DNA of 64,000 bases from Leifsonia shinshuensis. GTDB taxonomy: Bacteria > Actinomycetota > Actinomycetes > Actinomycetales > Microbacteriaceae. Below the pieces are notes generated by a model, which had not been told where the DNA came from, made no database searches, and saw only the letters and a program-made list of their open reading frames with translations. Below are positions 16,661-25,620 of this stretch, piece by piece. The DNA lies in NCBI RefSeq assembly GCF_031456835.1, contig NZ_JAVDVK010000001.1, positions 62,001-126,000 on the forward strand, read 5' to 3'. Position 1 is the stretch's first letter. Every line of letters begins with the position of its first letter. The position numbers and the translations under genes were made by a program.

Positions 16661-18669
16661 CCGTGGTGGGAGTGGTCGCCGTGGTCGCCGTGCGAGTGGT
16701 CGCTGTGCGCGTGGTGGCCGGGCGCGCAGTGCGCGGGCGCCTCCGCCGGCACGTTGAGGGCGGGGTTCCGGCCGAAGAAGCCGTACGGCTTCAGCGTGAA
16801 CTTCGCGTAGTCCACGGGCATGACCGGCCAGTCCTCGACCCGCGGGAAGTGGGTCGGGCCGAAGGTGTGCCAGAGCACGATGTCCTCGCCGTCGAGCGAG
16901 CGGTCGGCCGCCATGTACGCGGGGAGCCCGTCGCCGCCCGGGTTCTGGTTGACGAACTCGCCCGCCGGGTAGCGCTCGTCGCTCGCGTACTGCGTCACCC
17001 ACAGCTGTTTGGTCGTGAACGCCGCACGCGCGGTCACCGACGCCGACGGGTCCGCCATCAGCGTCGGATTCTGCTCGGCGTGCAGCACGTAGCCGGTCGG
17101 CCTCCCGAGCCGGTTCGTCTTCTCGGTGTTGACGATGTGCCAGGTGCGCCCGACCGAGGCGTCGGCCGAGCGTGCGCCCTCCGCTTCGCTCAGGATGCGG
17201 GTCGCGTGCTTCGTGAAGGCGTTGCCGTACGGGTTCGTGTCGCTCACGGGCAGGCGCACCGCATCCACCTCGTCGACCGCGTTCGCCAGGCCGTCCACCA
17301 TCATGTCGAGGCGCGCTGAGAACAGGTGCTGGTGGTACGGGGCGCCGAGCCCCGGCGCGACCTCGCTGGCCGTCGCCGACCCCTCCACGTAGGAGGAGGT
17401 GAACAGGATGCCGGTCAGCTTCGCCTCGCACTCGATCGTGCCGTCGAGGTACAGGTACCAGTAGAAGCCGTAGTCGTAGTTGCCGACGGTGGTGAAGAAC
17501 GAGATCACCAGCCGCCGAGAGCGACGCACCTCGTTGGCCGAGGTGAACAGGTCGGTGTGCTTCCACAGCGTCCCGTAGTCCTCCTCGTGGATGCAGATCG
17601 CGTTCTCGATGGTCTTGGGCCGGCCGAACTCGTCGGACACCACGGCGTCGAGGTAGCGGATCTCGCCCAGGCAGTCGCAGCCGAGCGTCAGCGAGTTGGC
17701 GAACCGGCCGAACAGGTACTCGCCGGTGTCGAAGTAGTTCTGCCAGTAGCGCGTCGGCGACGGGTCCGCGTACGGCACCACCATCTCGGCGATGGATGCG
17801 CGGTAGACCACCGGGCGCACCGCGCCGCCCTGGTCGGGGTCGGCGAAGCCGAGGGTGCGCAGGATGAGGCCCTCGCGGGCGTCGAAGCCGAGCGAGAGGG
17901 ACCAGTTCGCCCAGGTGATGCGGTCGCCGTCCACCTGGAAGCTGGGACCCTCCGGCTGGGTGATCGAGATCGGCTTGAGCGTGTCGAGCGGCGCGGGACG
18001 CTCCGTCTCGAGGTGGAAGTTGCCCGGCTCCTCGGGGACCGGCAGCTCGAACGCATCCACGACCTGGGTCGCCTGACGGGCGATCATGTCGACGTAGGCG
18101 CACAGTCCGTCGACGGGGTGCGCCCACGGGTGGTCGTCGGCGTGGTCCATCCGGAACGCGAAGACGCGGATGATGCGGCGGCCCTCCTCGCCGGGGATGT
18201 CGTACGAGCCGGGGGAGAGCGGCGCGTAGACGACCTGCTCGCTGGTCAGCCCGCGCTTCGCCAGCGCGGCCAGCCAGTCGGCGTCGGCGGCGAGGATCCC
18301 GCCGATCGCCTCGAACTCCTCCTCGAGGATGGGCACCTGGCCGCGCGACCCGTCGATCGGGACGAGCGCGATGACCTCTCCGCGGGTGAGGGAGACGGCG
18401 GCGTCGGTGCTGGCGCCGGTCGCGACATCCAGCAGCAGGATGCGCGCCTCGCGGTCGGGGGCGTCCGCCTCGCCGGCGAGCGCAGCCAGCACATCGGCCT
18501 TGTCCGGCTCGAGCAGGCCGACGTACACGAAGCGGGACGTGTCGGTGGCCGCGCCGGCGTCGCGGAGGATGCGGGCCGCCGCCTCGATCTCCGCGGCGGT
18601 GAGGCTGGAGAGCGGGCCCGGGGCGGCCGTGTCGTCGTGGGGGAGGGTGATGGGCAGTTCGGTGGTCAT
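16657..18669 (-). CDS. Copper-containing primary amine oxidase
   Basis: A protein of 670 residues, the normal family length plus a tail. The quinone-cofactor precursor is Tyr398 in GNYDYG, the copper ligands are His446 and His448 (YHQHLF) and His607 (THFPR), and the catalytic base is Asp314 (YFDTGEY). Spacing agrees with well-studied bacterial enzymes. It oxidises primary amines to aldehydes with release of ammonia and hydrogen peroxide. The last 20 or so residues are a His/Asp-rich tail (HHAHSDHSHGDHGD), probably metal-binding. No signal peptide. It lies 13 bases after the permease gene, with AGGAGAT before the start. Confidence 0.95.
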   Translation of the reverse strand: MTTELPITLPHDDTAAPGPLSSLTAAEIEAAARILRDAGAATDTSRFVYVGLLEPDKADVLAALAGEADAPDREARILLLDVATGASTDAAVSLTRGEVIALVPIDGSRGQVPILEEEFEAIGGILAADADWLAALAKRGLTSEQVVYAPLSPGSYDIPGEEGRRIIRVFAFRMDHADDHPWAHPVDGLCAYVDMIARQATQVVDAFELPVPEEPGNFHLETERPAPLDTLKPISITQPEGPSFQVDGDRITWANWSLSLGFDAREGLILRTLGFADPDQGGAVRPVVYRASIAEMVVPYADPSPTRYWQNYFDTGEYLFGRFANSLTLGCDCLGEIRYLDAVVSDEFGRPKTIENAICIHEEDYGTLWKHTDLFTSANEVRRSRRLVISFFTTVGNYDYGFYWYLYLDGTIECEAKLTGILFTSSYVEGSATASEVAPGLGAPYHQHLFSARLDMMVDGLANAVDEVDAVRLPVSDTNPYGNAFTKHATRILSEAEGARSADASVGRTWHIVNTEKTNRLGRPTGYVLHAEQNPTLMADPSASVTARAAFTTKQLWVTQYASDERYPAGEFVNQNPGGDGLPAYMAADRSLDGEDIVLWHTFGPTHFPRVEDWPVMPVDYAKFTLKPYGFFGRNPALNVPAEAPAHCAPGHHAHSDHSHGDHGDHSHHG

Positions 18670-18682
18670 GGTGCGAGATCTC

Positions 18683-20185
18683 CTAGGCGCTGATGGTGTC
18701 GATGATGTTCTGGTAGGCGTCGCGCCGGGTCCGGCGCAGGATGAGGGCCTGCACGACGCCGATCACGGGGAAGGCGAGCATCGCCGCGAAGAAGGCGATC
18801 GAGAGGGGGCCGAGCACGGGGGTGCCCTTCGCATCCACGTCGCCGATCAGCAGCGGGAAGTTGTCGACGATGATGAGCGTCACGCCCACCAGGCCGAGCA
18901 GCCCGATCACGGGGGCGATGACGGTGCGCCAGAGCCCTGCTCCGGTCTTCTTCCGGGCGAAGTAGATGATGACGGCGAGGCACGTGAGCGCCATCAGCAC
19001 CACGATCGCCAGGGTCGCGATGCCGCTGAACCAGGTGAACACCTGCAGCACCGGGTCGAGCCGGAACAGCGCGAAGGCGGCGATCAGCACGGCGGCCGTG
19101 ACGGTCTGCACCAGCGACGACACGTAGGGCGACGAGTGCTTCCCGTGCACGCGGCCGATCATGGCCGGGAACACCGACGCGTTCGACATGGAGTGCTGGT
19201 AGCGGGTCACCACGTTGTGGAACGAGAGGACGCAGGCGAACAGGCTCGTGATCAGCAGCACGTTGACGATCACTCCGCCGACGGTGCCGAGGTAGTGCAC
19301 CGCGGTGTTGACGATGAAGCCGCCGGTGTCGGAGGCGACCACGTCCACGATCTTCGCGGGGCCCCATCCCATCACCAGAGCCCAGGAGGCGAACGTGTAG
19401 AACAGGCCGATCGCGATCACGGCGATGTAGGTGGCGCGGGGGATGGTCTTCTCGGGCTCCTTGGCCTCGTCGCGGAAGATCGCGGTGGACTCGAAGCCGA
19501 TGAACCCGGCCAGCGCGAACATGAGCCCGATGCCGGGGGAGCCCGAGAGCACCGTGCTCGGCTCGAACGGCGCGAGGGACAGTCCCTCCGCTCCGCCGGT
19601 GCCGATGATCACGACGCTCAGCACGATGACGATTCCGACCTCCGCGATCAGCAGCACGCCCAGCACGCGCGAGCTCAGCTCGATGTGCCGGTAGCCGAGC
19701 ACGCCGACGAGGGCGATCATCGCCAGCGAGTAGACGTACCAGGGGATGTCCGGGCCGTGCAGCGCCACCACGGACGACTCGAGCGTGGCGCCGAGGTAGC
19801 CGTACACCGCGACCTGCACGGTCGTGTACGTCAGGAGCGCGAGATAGGCGGCCGCCAGACCGAGCGGGCGGCCCATCCCGTAGCCGACGTACGTGAAGAA
19901 CGCGCCGGGTCGCGGGATGAAGCGGCTCATCGCGCTGAGCCCGACCGCGAAGAACAGCAGGATGATCGCACCGATCGCGAACATGCTCGGCACGCCGGCG
20001 CCGTTGCCGAGCAGCACGGCGACGGGGAAGCCGCCGCCGATGACCGTGAGCGGGGCCGCCGCGGCGACCACCATGAACACGATCGATCCGACGCCGAGCC
20101 GGCCGGAGAGCTGGCGGGCGGCGCCCGGCCCGCGCAGCGCGACCGGATCGCCGAGCAGGGTCTGAGGCTCCTGTGCAGCCGTCAT
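18683..20185 (-). CDS. APC-family amino acid/amine permease
   Basis: A protein of 500 residues with about 12 membrane helices, an APC-type first helix (GSIVFMVVAAAAPLTVIGG) and the conserved ALAGFIGFESTAIFRDEAKEP segment after helix 5. It is the first gene of an operon with the amine oxidase and its membrane partner, so import of an amine substrate is the likely role. Divergent from the second permease across a 195-bp promoter region. Confidence 0.92.
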   Translation of the reverse strand: MTAAQEPQTLLGDPVALRGPGAARQLSGRLGVGSIVFMVVAAAAPLTVIGGGFPVAVLLGNGAGVPSMFAIGAIILLFFAVGLSAMSRFIPRPGAFFTYVGYGMGRPLGLAAAYLALLTYTTVQVAVYGYLGATLESSVVALHGPDIPWYVYSLAMIALVGVLGYRHIELSSRVLGVLLIAEVGIVIVLSVVIIGTGGAEGLSLAPFEPSTVLSGSPGIGLMFALAGFIGFESTAIFRDEAKEPEKTIPRATYIAVIAIGLFYTFASWALVMGWGPAKIVDVVASDTGGFIVNTAVHYLGTVGGVIVNVLLITSLFACVLSFHNVVTRYQHSMSNASVFPAMIGRVHGKHSSPYVSSLVQTVTAAVLIAAFALFRLDPVLQVFTWFSGIATLAIVVLMALTCLAVIIYFARKKTGAGLWRTVIAPVIGLLGLVGVTLIIVDNFPLLIGDVDAKGTPVLGPLSIAFFAAMLAFPVIGVVQALILRRTRRDAYQNIIDTISA

Positions 20186-20380
20186 GGTTCCTCCAAGGGG
20201 GAGAGGGAGTGGGTGCCGCCAGTCTCACGACGCGGTGTTGCGCGTCCGTTCCGCCCCCGTGAAGAGTCCCCGCCGCCCGAATGGGACACGCGCTGTCGCA
20301 TTCGGCGGTCATCCGGTCGTGACGCCGACGAAACCCGGCCGCAACACGTGCGACGTAACCTCGCGAGCGAGGAGCACACC

Positions 20381-21880
20381 GTGACAGCACAGCCCCCCGT
20401 GACGGCTCTGAGCCGCGCCATCGCCGATCCCACGCCGGTGGACGGACTCCCCGCGCGCTCGCCGATGGCGGGGCTCGACCGCCGCAGTCTGTCGTTCGTG
20501 GATGTGCTGGCGCAGTCGGTCGGCGCGGTCGCCCCCTCCGCGGCGGCGGCGACCTGCCCGGTGCTCGTGGCCGCACGCGCGGGGTCGGGGACGCTGCTGG
20601 CCTTCCTGCTGGCGGGCGTCCTGATGGCGCTCGTGGCCTATGCGGTCAACCAGTTCACGCGGCGGATGGCCGCGACCGGCTCCCTCTATACGTTCGCGGC
20701 GCGCGGTCTCGGCGTCCGAGCGGGCTTCGCGACGAGCGCCGCGATGATCGTGGGCTACGGATTCGTGGCGATGTTCGCCCTCCTGGGTGCTGCCTACTAC
20801 GGGCGGACGCTGCTGGCGCACGTCATGCCGGCGGTGGCCGGTTCCCGGGGGGTCGTACTCGCCCTCCTCGCCGGGTTCGGGGCGCTGTGCCTGCTGGTGC
20901 TGTGGCGCGGCATCCGGCTCTCGACCCGTGTCACGCTGGTCATCGAGCTGCTGTCGATCGCGGGCATCCTGGTGCTGATCGTCGTGCTGCTGGTGCGGGT
21001 GCCGGCGCCGTCGTTCTGGGACGTCGCCCTCCCGCGCGGTGTGGGCATCCCGCAGCTCGCGGCCGGGACGACGGTGGCCGTGACCGCGTTCGTCGGGTTC
21101 GAGAGCGCCGCGACGCTCGGCGTCGAGTCCCGGCGGCCGTTCGCGACCATCCCGCGCACCATCCGGTGGACCGTGATCGCCGCCGGGGTGCTCTACCTGC
21201 TCTCCGCGTACACGCAGCTCGCCGGGTTCGACGCGCTCGGCGGCGACCTCGCGCGCAGTGACAGCCCGGTCAACGACCTCGCGGCGCGCGCGGGCGTCGA
21301 GTGGATCGGGCTGCTGCTGGATGCGGCGCTCGCCAGCTCGTTCCTGGCCTGTGCCCTGGCATCCACCACCGCTCTGGCGCGGGTGCTGTTCTCGCTCGGC
21401 CGGGAGGGAATCGCGCCCCGCGCCCTCGGGCGCACCCACCCGCGGTTCCGCACGCCGTACGTGGCGCTCGCCGTGGGCGTCGCCGCCGAGGTGGCGCTTC
21501 CGGCAGCGCTGGTGTCGGCGGGGATGGGCGCCTGGCAGGCGATGGGGGTGATCGTGGTGTGCGCGGCGGCGGGCTACATGACCGCCTACGCGCTCGTCTG
21601 CATCGCGACACCGTTCTTCCTCCGCCGGATCGGGGAGCTAACGGCCGGCCCCGCCGTGGCCGCGGCCATCGCGGCCGCGGGGCTCCTCACCGCGCTCGGA
21701 CTCGACCTCTGGCTCGAAGGGTCCGGCGACCGGGCGGTCGCGGTGCTGCTGCTGGCGCTCGTCGCCGCCACCGCGTGGCTGCTCTGGGGAGTGTGCCGTC
21801 GCCACCGCCCGGAGGCGTTGCGCCGCATCGGGCTCTACGACGAGCCGACGACGGGGGACGTGCTCGGCGGGACGCCATGA
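20381..21880 (+). CDS. APC-family permease, second copy
   Basis: A protein of 499 residues with about 12 helices. Family features include SFVDVLAQSVGAVAPSAA in helix 1, TAFVGFESAATLGVESR and ARVLFSLGREGIAPRALG. GTG 20381 is preceded by GAGGAG. It diverges from the amine oxidase operon and ends in an ATGA overlap with an IclR regulator. It is only distantly similar to the permease at 18683, so it may carry a different substrate of the same pathway. Confidence 0.92.
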   Translation: MTAQPPVTALSRAIADPTPVDGLPARSPMAGLDRRSLSFVDVLAQSVGAVAPSAAAATCPVLVAARAGSGTLLAFLLAGVLMALVAYAVNQFTRRMAATGSLYTFAARGLGVRAGFATSAAMIVGYGFVAMFALLGAAYYGRTLLAHVMPAVAGSRGVVLALLAGFGALCLLVLWRGIRLSTRVTLVIELLSIAGILVLIVVLLVRVPAPSFWDVALPRGVGIPQLAAGTTVAVTAFVGFESAATLGVESRRPFATIPRTIRWTVIAAGVLYLLSAYTQLAGFDALGGDLARSDSPVNDLAARAGVEWIGLLLDAALASSFLACALASTTALARVLFSLGREGIAPRALGRTHPRFRTPYVALAVGVAAEVALPAALVSAGMGAWQAMGVIVVCAAAGYMTAYALVCIATPFFLRRIGELTAGPAVAAAIAAAGLLTALGLDLWLEGSGDRAVAVLLLALVAATAWLLWGVCRRHRPEALRRIGLYDEPTTGDVLGGTP

Positions 21881-22551
21881 GCGCGATCCCCGAACTGAGC
21901 GGCCGCCAGCCCGGCGCGGTGCACAGCGCGCTCGCCGTGCTGGAGGAGGTCGCGCGGGCCGGCCCCGGGGTGACCGCCCAGCAGCTGTCGGCGCGACTGG
22001 GCCTCCCGCGTGCGACCGCCTACCGGCTGCTGAATCTGCTGGTGCAGGACGAGTACCTGGTGCGGATGCCCGACCTGCGCGGGTTCGCCCTCGGCCGCAA
22101 GGTCGCCGAGCTCGCGGACGTCGCCCAGGCCCAGGATGCCGCCGCGACGGCGCGCGAGGCGGTCGCAGACCTGCGCGCGCGCATCCGCGGCGGCGTGCAC
22201 CTCGCGGTGTACCGGGGCGGGCGCGTCGTTCCGGTGGATGTCGACCCCGACTTCCCGCTGTCCGACCCGCGGCGGATCGCCTCCGACCTCAGCGTCTCCG
22301 CCCTCGGCCGGCTGCTGCTGGCCGAGGAGGCCGCCCGGACGGTGCCGTCGCCGACGCGGTTCACGACGCAGGAGGGCGAACTGACGCCCGGCTTCGGGTG
22401 CCTCGCCGTCCCGGTGCGCGGCGGTGATCAGCGCCTCATCGCGGGTCTCGCCCTGGCACTGCCCGCGGCGCGGCTCGCCGATCGGGACGGGCTGGTCTCG
22501 CTGGTGGCCGACACCGCGGTGCGGCTCGGTCCGCTGCTGCAGCACGCCTGA
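21877..22551 (+). CDS. IclR-type transcriptional regulator
   Basis: A protein of 224 residues. The N-terminal winged helix (SALAVLEEVAR...VTAQQLSARLGLPRATAYRLLNLL) is of the IclR type. A shorter-than-usual effector domain follows, with HLAVYRGGRVVPV and a final GLALALPAARL. It overlaps the permease gene by 4 bases. By position it probably controls the permease and perhaps the divergent amine oxidase operon. Confidence 0.88.
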   Translation: MSAIPELSGRQPGAVHSALAVLEEVARAGPGVTAQQLSARLGLPRATAYRLLNLLVQDEYLVRMPDLRGFALGRKVAELADVAQAQDAAATAREAVADLRARIRGGVHLAVYRGGRVVPVDVDPDFPLSDPRRIASDLSVSALGRLLLAEEAARTVPSPTRFTTQEGELTPGFGCLAVPVRGGDQRLIAGLALALPAARLADRDGLVSLVADTAVRLGPLLQHA

Positions 22552-22578
22552 CCGAGGCGGCGCTGGCCGCGCGCAGGG

Positions 22579-22622
22579 GAGCGGCCCCGGCGCGTCGCCG
22601 TGACGACGCACCGGGGCCGCTC
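22579..22622. terminator. Strong bidirectional hairpin terminator
   Basis: The left arm is 22579-22597 and the right arm 22604-22622. The stem is 18 pairs with one C/A mismatch around a six-base loop. It lies between two convergent genes and probably ends transcription from both sides. Confidence 0.8.
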
Positions 22623-22654
22623 GACCGCCGGGTGCGGCGGCCGGGATCGCCGGC

Positions 22655-23422
22655 TCAGCGGCCGGAAGCGATCTCCTGCTCGACTTGCTGGGCCAGCTGC
22701 TGCAGGTCGGCGCCGTACCCGCCGGCGACGGCGGTGGCGGCGATCTTCTGCACGTCCGGCGTGCGCTCGGCGGCCGGGGCCGAAGCCAGCTGCGTCAGGT
22801 CGCTGCGCAGCGCGGCCGGCAGCTTCGCGGCGAGCTGGGCGTCGGCGGTCACATCGGCCGCGACCGTGGCGCCGGTGTCGCCGAGCTGCGGGGACGACAG
22901 GTCGCCCGACCGCAGCTCCTGCACCAGATCGGTGAGACCGGATGCGGCCGTACGGTCGCCGCGGGCGTCCTTCAGCCGGGTGGCGAGGTCCTTGACGGCG
23001 GAGCCGTAGCCGCCCGTCAGCGCCGTATGGACGATCGCCTTCGCGTCGGCGGTGCGGTCCTGGGCCGACGCGGTGGCGAGCGCCGTCACGTCGCGCTGCA
23101 GCGCATCCGGGAGCAGTGCGAACAGCGGCTTGTCGGCCACGATCCGCTTCGCGAGGGCCTGCGCCTTCGCGCCGCTCAGGTGGCCGGTGAACAGGTCGTG
23201 CCCGGCATCGGCCGACACGTGCGCCTGCGCCGTGGCCTGCGCCGACGAGCTCGAGGCCGAGCCCGAGCCCGAGGCGCCGCCGTCGACCGTGGTCGCGAAC
23301 GCTCCCTGGGCGCCGACGCCGACGAGGGCGGTGGCGGTGAGGAGCGATGCCGCGCCGACGACGGCCCGCTTGGCCGTGAAGGCGCTGCTCTTCCGAACGG
23401 AGGTGTTCTTCGTGTAATCCAT
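22655..23422 (-). CDS. Secreted protein with two homologous repeats
   Basis: A protein of 255 residues. A Sec signal peptide (AKRAVVGAASLLTATALVGVG, cleavage after a GAFA-type site) is followed by a Gly/Ser linker and two helical repeats of about 75 residues. Each repeat shows the same order: LP.AL..D...LA.A.A..RT.D...I...A..GGYG..L..L. No enzyme motif is visible. The repeat pair suggests a binding or structural role outside the cell. ATG 23422 gives the signal peptide; earlier in-frame starts do not. Confidence 0.75.
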   Translation of the reverse strand: MDYTKNTSVRKSSAFTAKRAVVGAASLLTATALVGVGAQGAFATTVDGGASGSGSASSSSAQATAQAHVSADAGHDLFTGHLSGAKAQALAKRIVADKPLFALLPDALQRDVTALATASAQDRTADAKAIVHTALTGGYGSAVKDLATRLKDARGDRTAASGLTDLVQELRSGDLSSPQLGDTGATVAADVTADAQLAAKLPAALRSDLTQLASAPAAERTPDVQKIAATAVAGGYGADLQQLAQQVEQEIASGR

Positions 23423-23636
23423 GGGATCCTTTCCGTGCCCGCGCTGCGGCCGGCCGGAGTGCCGGCCGCTTCGGATCGCGGGCGTCGGCGACGTTACGGA
23501 ACCCGTCTGGGTCGTTCGTGCGGACACTCTGCGAGGTCCGACAGGGTGGTTGACGCGGCTGCGCGAGCCGGTTATCGGGGGACGCGCGGCGAGGACATGC
23601 CCGCCGATCATGGGCTGAATGCCACCGCGTGGGCCG

Positions 23637-23726
23637 TCAGCGGCGGAAGAAATCCAAGAAGCCCTCTGCCAGCGCGTTCACGAGTTCCGCGACCTGCGCG
23701 AGGCGAAGCTGCAAACGGTGACGCAT
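23637..23726 (-). CDS. Possible 29-residue amphipathic peptide
   Basis: A short reading frame with ATG at 23724-23726, an AAAGGGGAG ribosome site 6 bases upstream and a TGA stop. The peptide alternates basic and hydrophobic residues (MRHRLQLRLAQVAELV) and ends FLDFFRR, so it could form one amphipathic helix. It lies in a 390-bp stretch otherwise without genes. Expression is not shown; the ribosome site is the main support. Confidence 0.4.
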   Translation of the reverse strand: MRHRLQLRLAQVAELVNALAEGFLDFFRR

Positions 23727-23814
23727 CGTCGGCTGCTCCCCTTTCGTGTTTCGGCAGAACGCCCGGCTGACGAGGCGCGTCCCACCCCACCACGGATACT
23801 AGCTAGCTGCCGCG

Positions 23815-24150
23815 CTATCCCTCGCTGATCCGGAGGCTGGCGATGCGCGTGCCGTCGAGGCGGAACGTCATCGGGCCGGTGCCGTTGTAGCCGTCGCCGG
23901 TGACCGTGAGGGTCGCGATGTAGGTGTCCGGTTCGTCGGCTGGGACGACGCTCACGATGTCGAAGTGGGCGTTCACGCCGATGTTGTCCGTCTCGTTCCA
24001 CCTGCGGACGCCTTCGCGGCCGTGGAACTCGCGGCCCCAGTCGTTCAGGAATGCGTCGTCGGTGAACGCGTCGACGAAGGCCTCGGTGTCTCCGCGGTTC
24101 GTCGCGTCGACGAACTGCTGGATCGGTTCGGGCACGCTGGTCTCGGCCAT
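23815..24150 (-). CDS. SnoaL/NTF2-like small protein
   Basis: The product is 111 residues with the SnoaL-like opening IQQFVDATNRGDTEAFVDAFTDDAFLNDWGREFHG and a beta-rich remainder ending in a FRLDGTRIASLRI strand. Such domains bind or isomerise small molecules. ATG 24150 has an AGGAG site. In-frame sequence upstream up to 24240 comes from the intergenic repeat and is not counted as coding. Confidence 0.8.
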   Translation of the reverse strand: MAETSVPEPIQQFVDATNRGDTEAFVDAFTDDAFLNDWGREFHGREGVRRWNETDNIGVNAHFDIVSVVPADEPDTYIATLTVTGDGYNGTGPMTFRLDGTRIASLRISEG

Positions 24151-24210
24151 GGTCGGCTCCTTTTCGCGATCGTCCGGTGGCGCGACCATTGTCGCGCGTC
24201 CCGAGCAATC

Positions 24211-24316
24211 GTCGGAGAACGGGTCTGGAATCTCCGACACAGGGCTCTGCGGATGGAGATCTGACAGCCAAACGCGCGAATCTCCGACGCAAGGCCGCGA
24301 ATCTCCGACAGAACGC
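24211..24316. repeat. Dispersed 'TCGGAGAT' intergenic repeat, copy B
   Basis: On the minus strand it carries TCTCCATCCGCAGAGCCC, TGTCGGAGATTC and GACCCGTTCTCCGAC, matching the tandem units at 51966-52505 almost base for base over about 50 bases. Further ATCTCCGAC words follow. Confidence 0.8.
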
Positions 24317-24362
24317 TTGCGGGCGGGCAGCGCCGGCCGAGATGCGCCGGCGGCGCGGCCGC

Positions 24363-24581
24363 CTACGACGTCTGCGCCCGCATCGCCTGCCAGAGCGCCT
24401 GGCGCAGCTGCGCCTCGATGCGGCGCGCCTGCTCGCTGCTCACGCCCTCGACGCCCTGTCGGCGCTCGGAGCCGCCGCAGCGGTCGCCGTCGCGGGTGAA
24501 GTGGATGGCGATCCGCCCGTCCCCGAGCACCGGCTGCTGCTCACCGCAGTGTCCGCATTCCGAGAAAGAGAACGACCCCAT
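24363..24581 (-). CDS. Small zinc-ribbon-like protein
   Basis: The product is 72 residues. It starts MGSFSFSECGHCGEQQ and has a further Cys 22 residues later (DRCGGS), plus a His between (IAIHFTRDG), so three Cys and one His could hold a metal. The rest is a helix with SSEQARRIEAQLRQALWQAM. No family recognised. Confidence 0.6.
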   Translation of the reverse strand: MGSFSFSECGHCGEQQPVLGDGRIAIHFTRDGDRCGGSERRQGVEGVSSEQARRIEAQLRQALWQAMRAQTS

Positions 24582-24650
24582 GTCACCACGCTAGGAGCCG
24601 CGTGTTTCTTCCGGATTGCGACCGCGAGAAGTCTCGATGACGCTGCTCGA

Positions 24651-25448
24651 TCACCGCGTGCCCGCGGCGGCGAGCTGCGACGATTCGGCGGGCTGCCCCG
24701 GGCATCCGGAGAGGACGCGGGTCATCGCCGCCTTCTCGGCGCTCGTCACCCACAGCCCGTAGGTCGCCTTGACGGAGATCTGCCGGGCTACGTATTCGCA
24801 GCGGAAGCCCTTGGCCGCAGGCAGCCAGGTGGCCGCGTCGCCCGACGACTTCTGCTGGTTCGAGTGGGCGTCGACCGCGATCAGGTTCAGCGGATCGTTG
24901 GCGAGGCTGACGCGCTGCGCCTGCGTGAGCTGCTGACCTCCCGTGATCCAGGCGTTCTGCAGGGGCACGATGTGGTCGATCTGCACCAGGGAGGACGTCT
25001 TCTGTCCGCGCACGAAGTGGATTGTCTCGCCGGTATAGGCGTCGGCGAGCGTCCCCGACAGCACCGTGCACGAACCTTTCCGCACGGTATCGGTCAGGTC
25101 GCGGGAGAGGATGTCGTTGCGGGTGTCGCATCCGTTGCGGTCGACATCCAGCCAGGCGGAGCCGAAGTCGGTGGTTCGCTGGTACCCGGTCGCCGGGGCC
25201 TTGCCCTTGACCGGGAGGGCGGCGAGCACATCGAGCGCCGTCGAACGCCCGCCGTCGTCGGCGCCGGCCGTCGTCGGGGGCGCGGTGGTGCCCGGCGACG
25301 GCGTCACCGGAGCGGCGCCCTCGACGGGAACGGTCTGCGGCCGGGCGCCCTCGGCGGTCACCGTACAGCCGGCGACGGCCAGCCCCAGGGTGAGGGCGAT
25401 GAGTACGGCCGAGGAGGAGCGGAGGGGCTGAGAGGGGATGCGGTGCAC
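24651..25448 (-). CDS. Secreted lipoprotein with HNH/DUF1524-type nuclease domain
   Basis: A protein of 265 residues. Signal peptide with AVAGC lipobox, Thr/Pro-rich linker, then a domain containing LVQIDHIVPLQNAW (the Asp-His of the HNH motif), ANDPLNLIAVDAHSNQQKSS (the Asn/His segment) and four Cys likely forming disulfides. This matches the DUF1524/HNH group of extracellular actinobacterial proteins. It would cut DNA outside the cell if active. The start is GTG 25448, chosen for the signal peptide. Confidence 0.85.
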   Translation of the reverse strand: MHRIPSQPLRSSSAVLIALTLGLAVAGCTVTAEGARPQTVPVEGAAPVTPSPGTTAPPTTAGADDGGRSTALDVLAALPVKGKAPATGYQRTTDFGSAWLDVDRNGCDTRNDILSRDLTDTVRKGSCTVLSGTLADAYTGETIHFVRGQKTSSLVQIDHIVPLQNAWITGGQQLTQAQRVSLANDPLNLIAVDAHSNQQKSSGDAATWLPAAKGFRCEYVARQISVKATYGLWVTSAEKAAMTRVLSGCPGQPAESSQLAAAGTR

Positions 25449-25577
25449 AGGGGTCTTTCTCGGGACGGTCGTGTGCAGGCTAGCCCGGGGCGAAGCGAAG
25501 TCGCTGCAGCGACGCCCGCCTCCGCCGTCTCCGTGCGTTCGCTGAGGGAGGACCCGGACCCCTTCCCCAACGCCTCT

Positions 25578-25603
25578 CAGCGATATATCGTCGAGTATCG
25601 CTG
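25578..25603. promoter_or_regulatory. PadR operator palindrome
   Basis: CAGCGATA, ten bases, TATCGCTG, placed 17 bases before the padR start, as expected for an autorepressor site. The core also holds GATATATC. Confidence 0.7.
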
Positions 25604-25620
25604 ACGACTGGAGGCATCCC

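Noticed and set aside
17326..18693. Plus-strand frame of 455 codons opposite the amine oxidase
   Set aside because: It is the antisense of a well-supported gene; its translation is low-complexity Arg/Asp/Val-rich with no motif.
20309..21439. Minus-strand frame of 376 codons opposite the second permease
   Set aside because: A GC-driven shadow. The permease on the plus strand has clear helices and family motifs.
24151..24240. N-terminal extension of the SnoaL gene at 23815
   Set aside because: The in-frame sequence comes from the intergenic repeat; ATG 24150 has its own ribosome site and fits the domain start.
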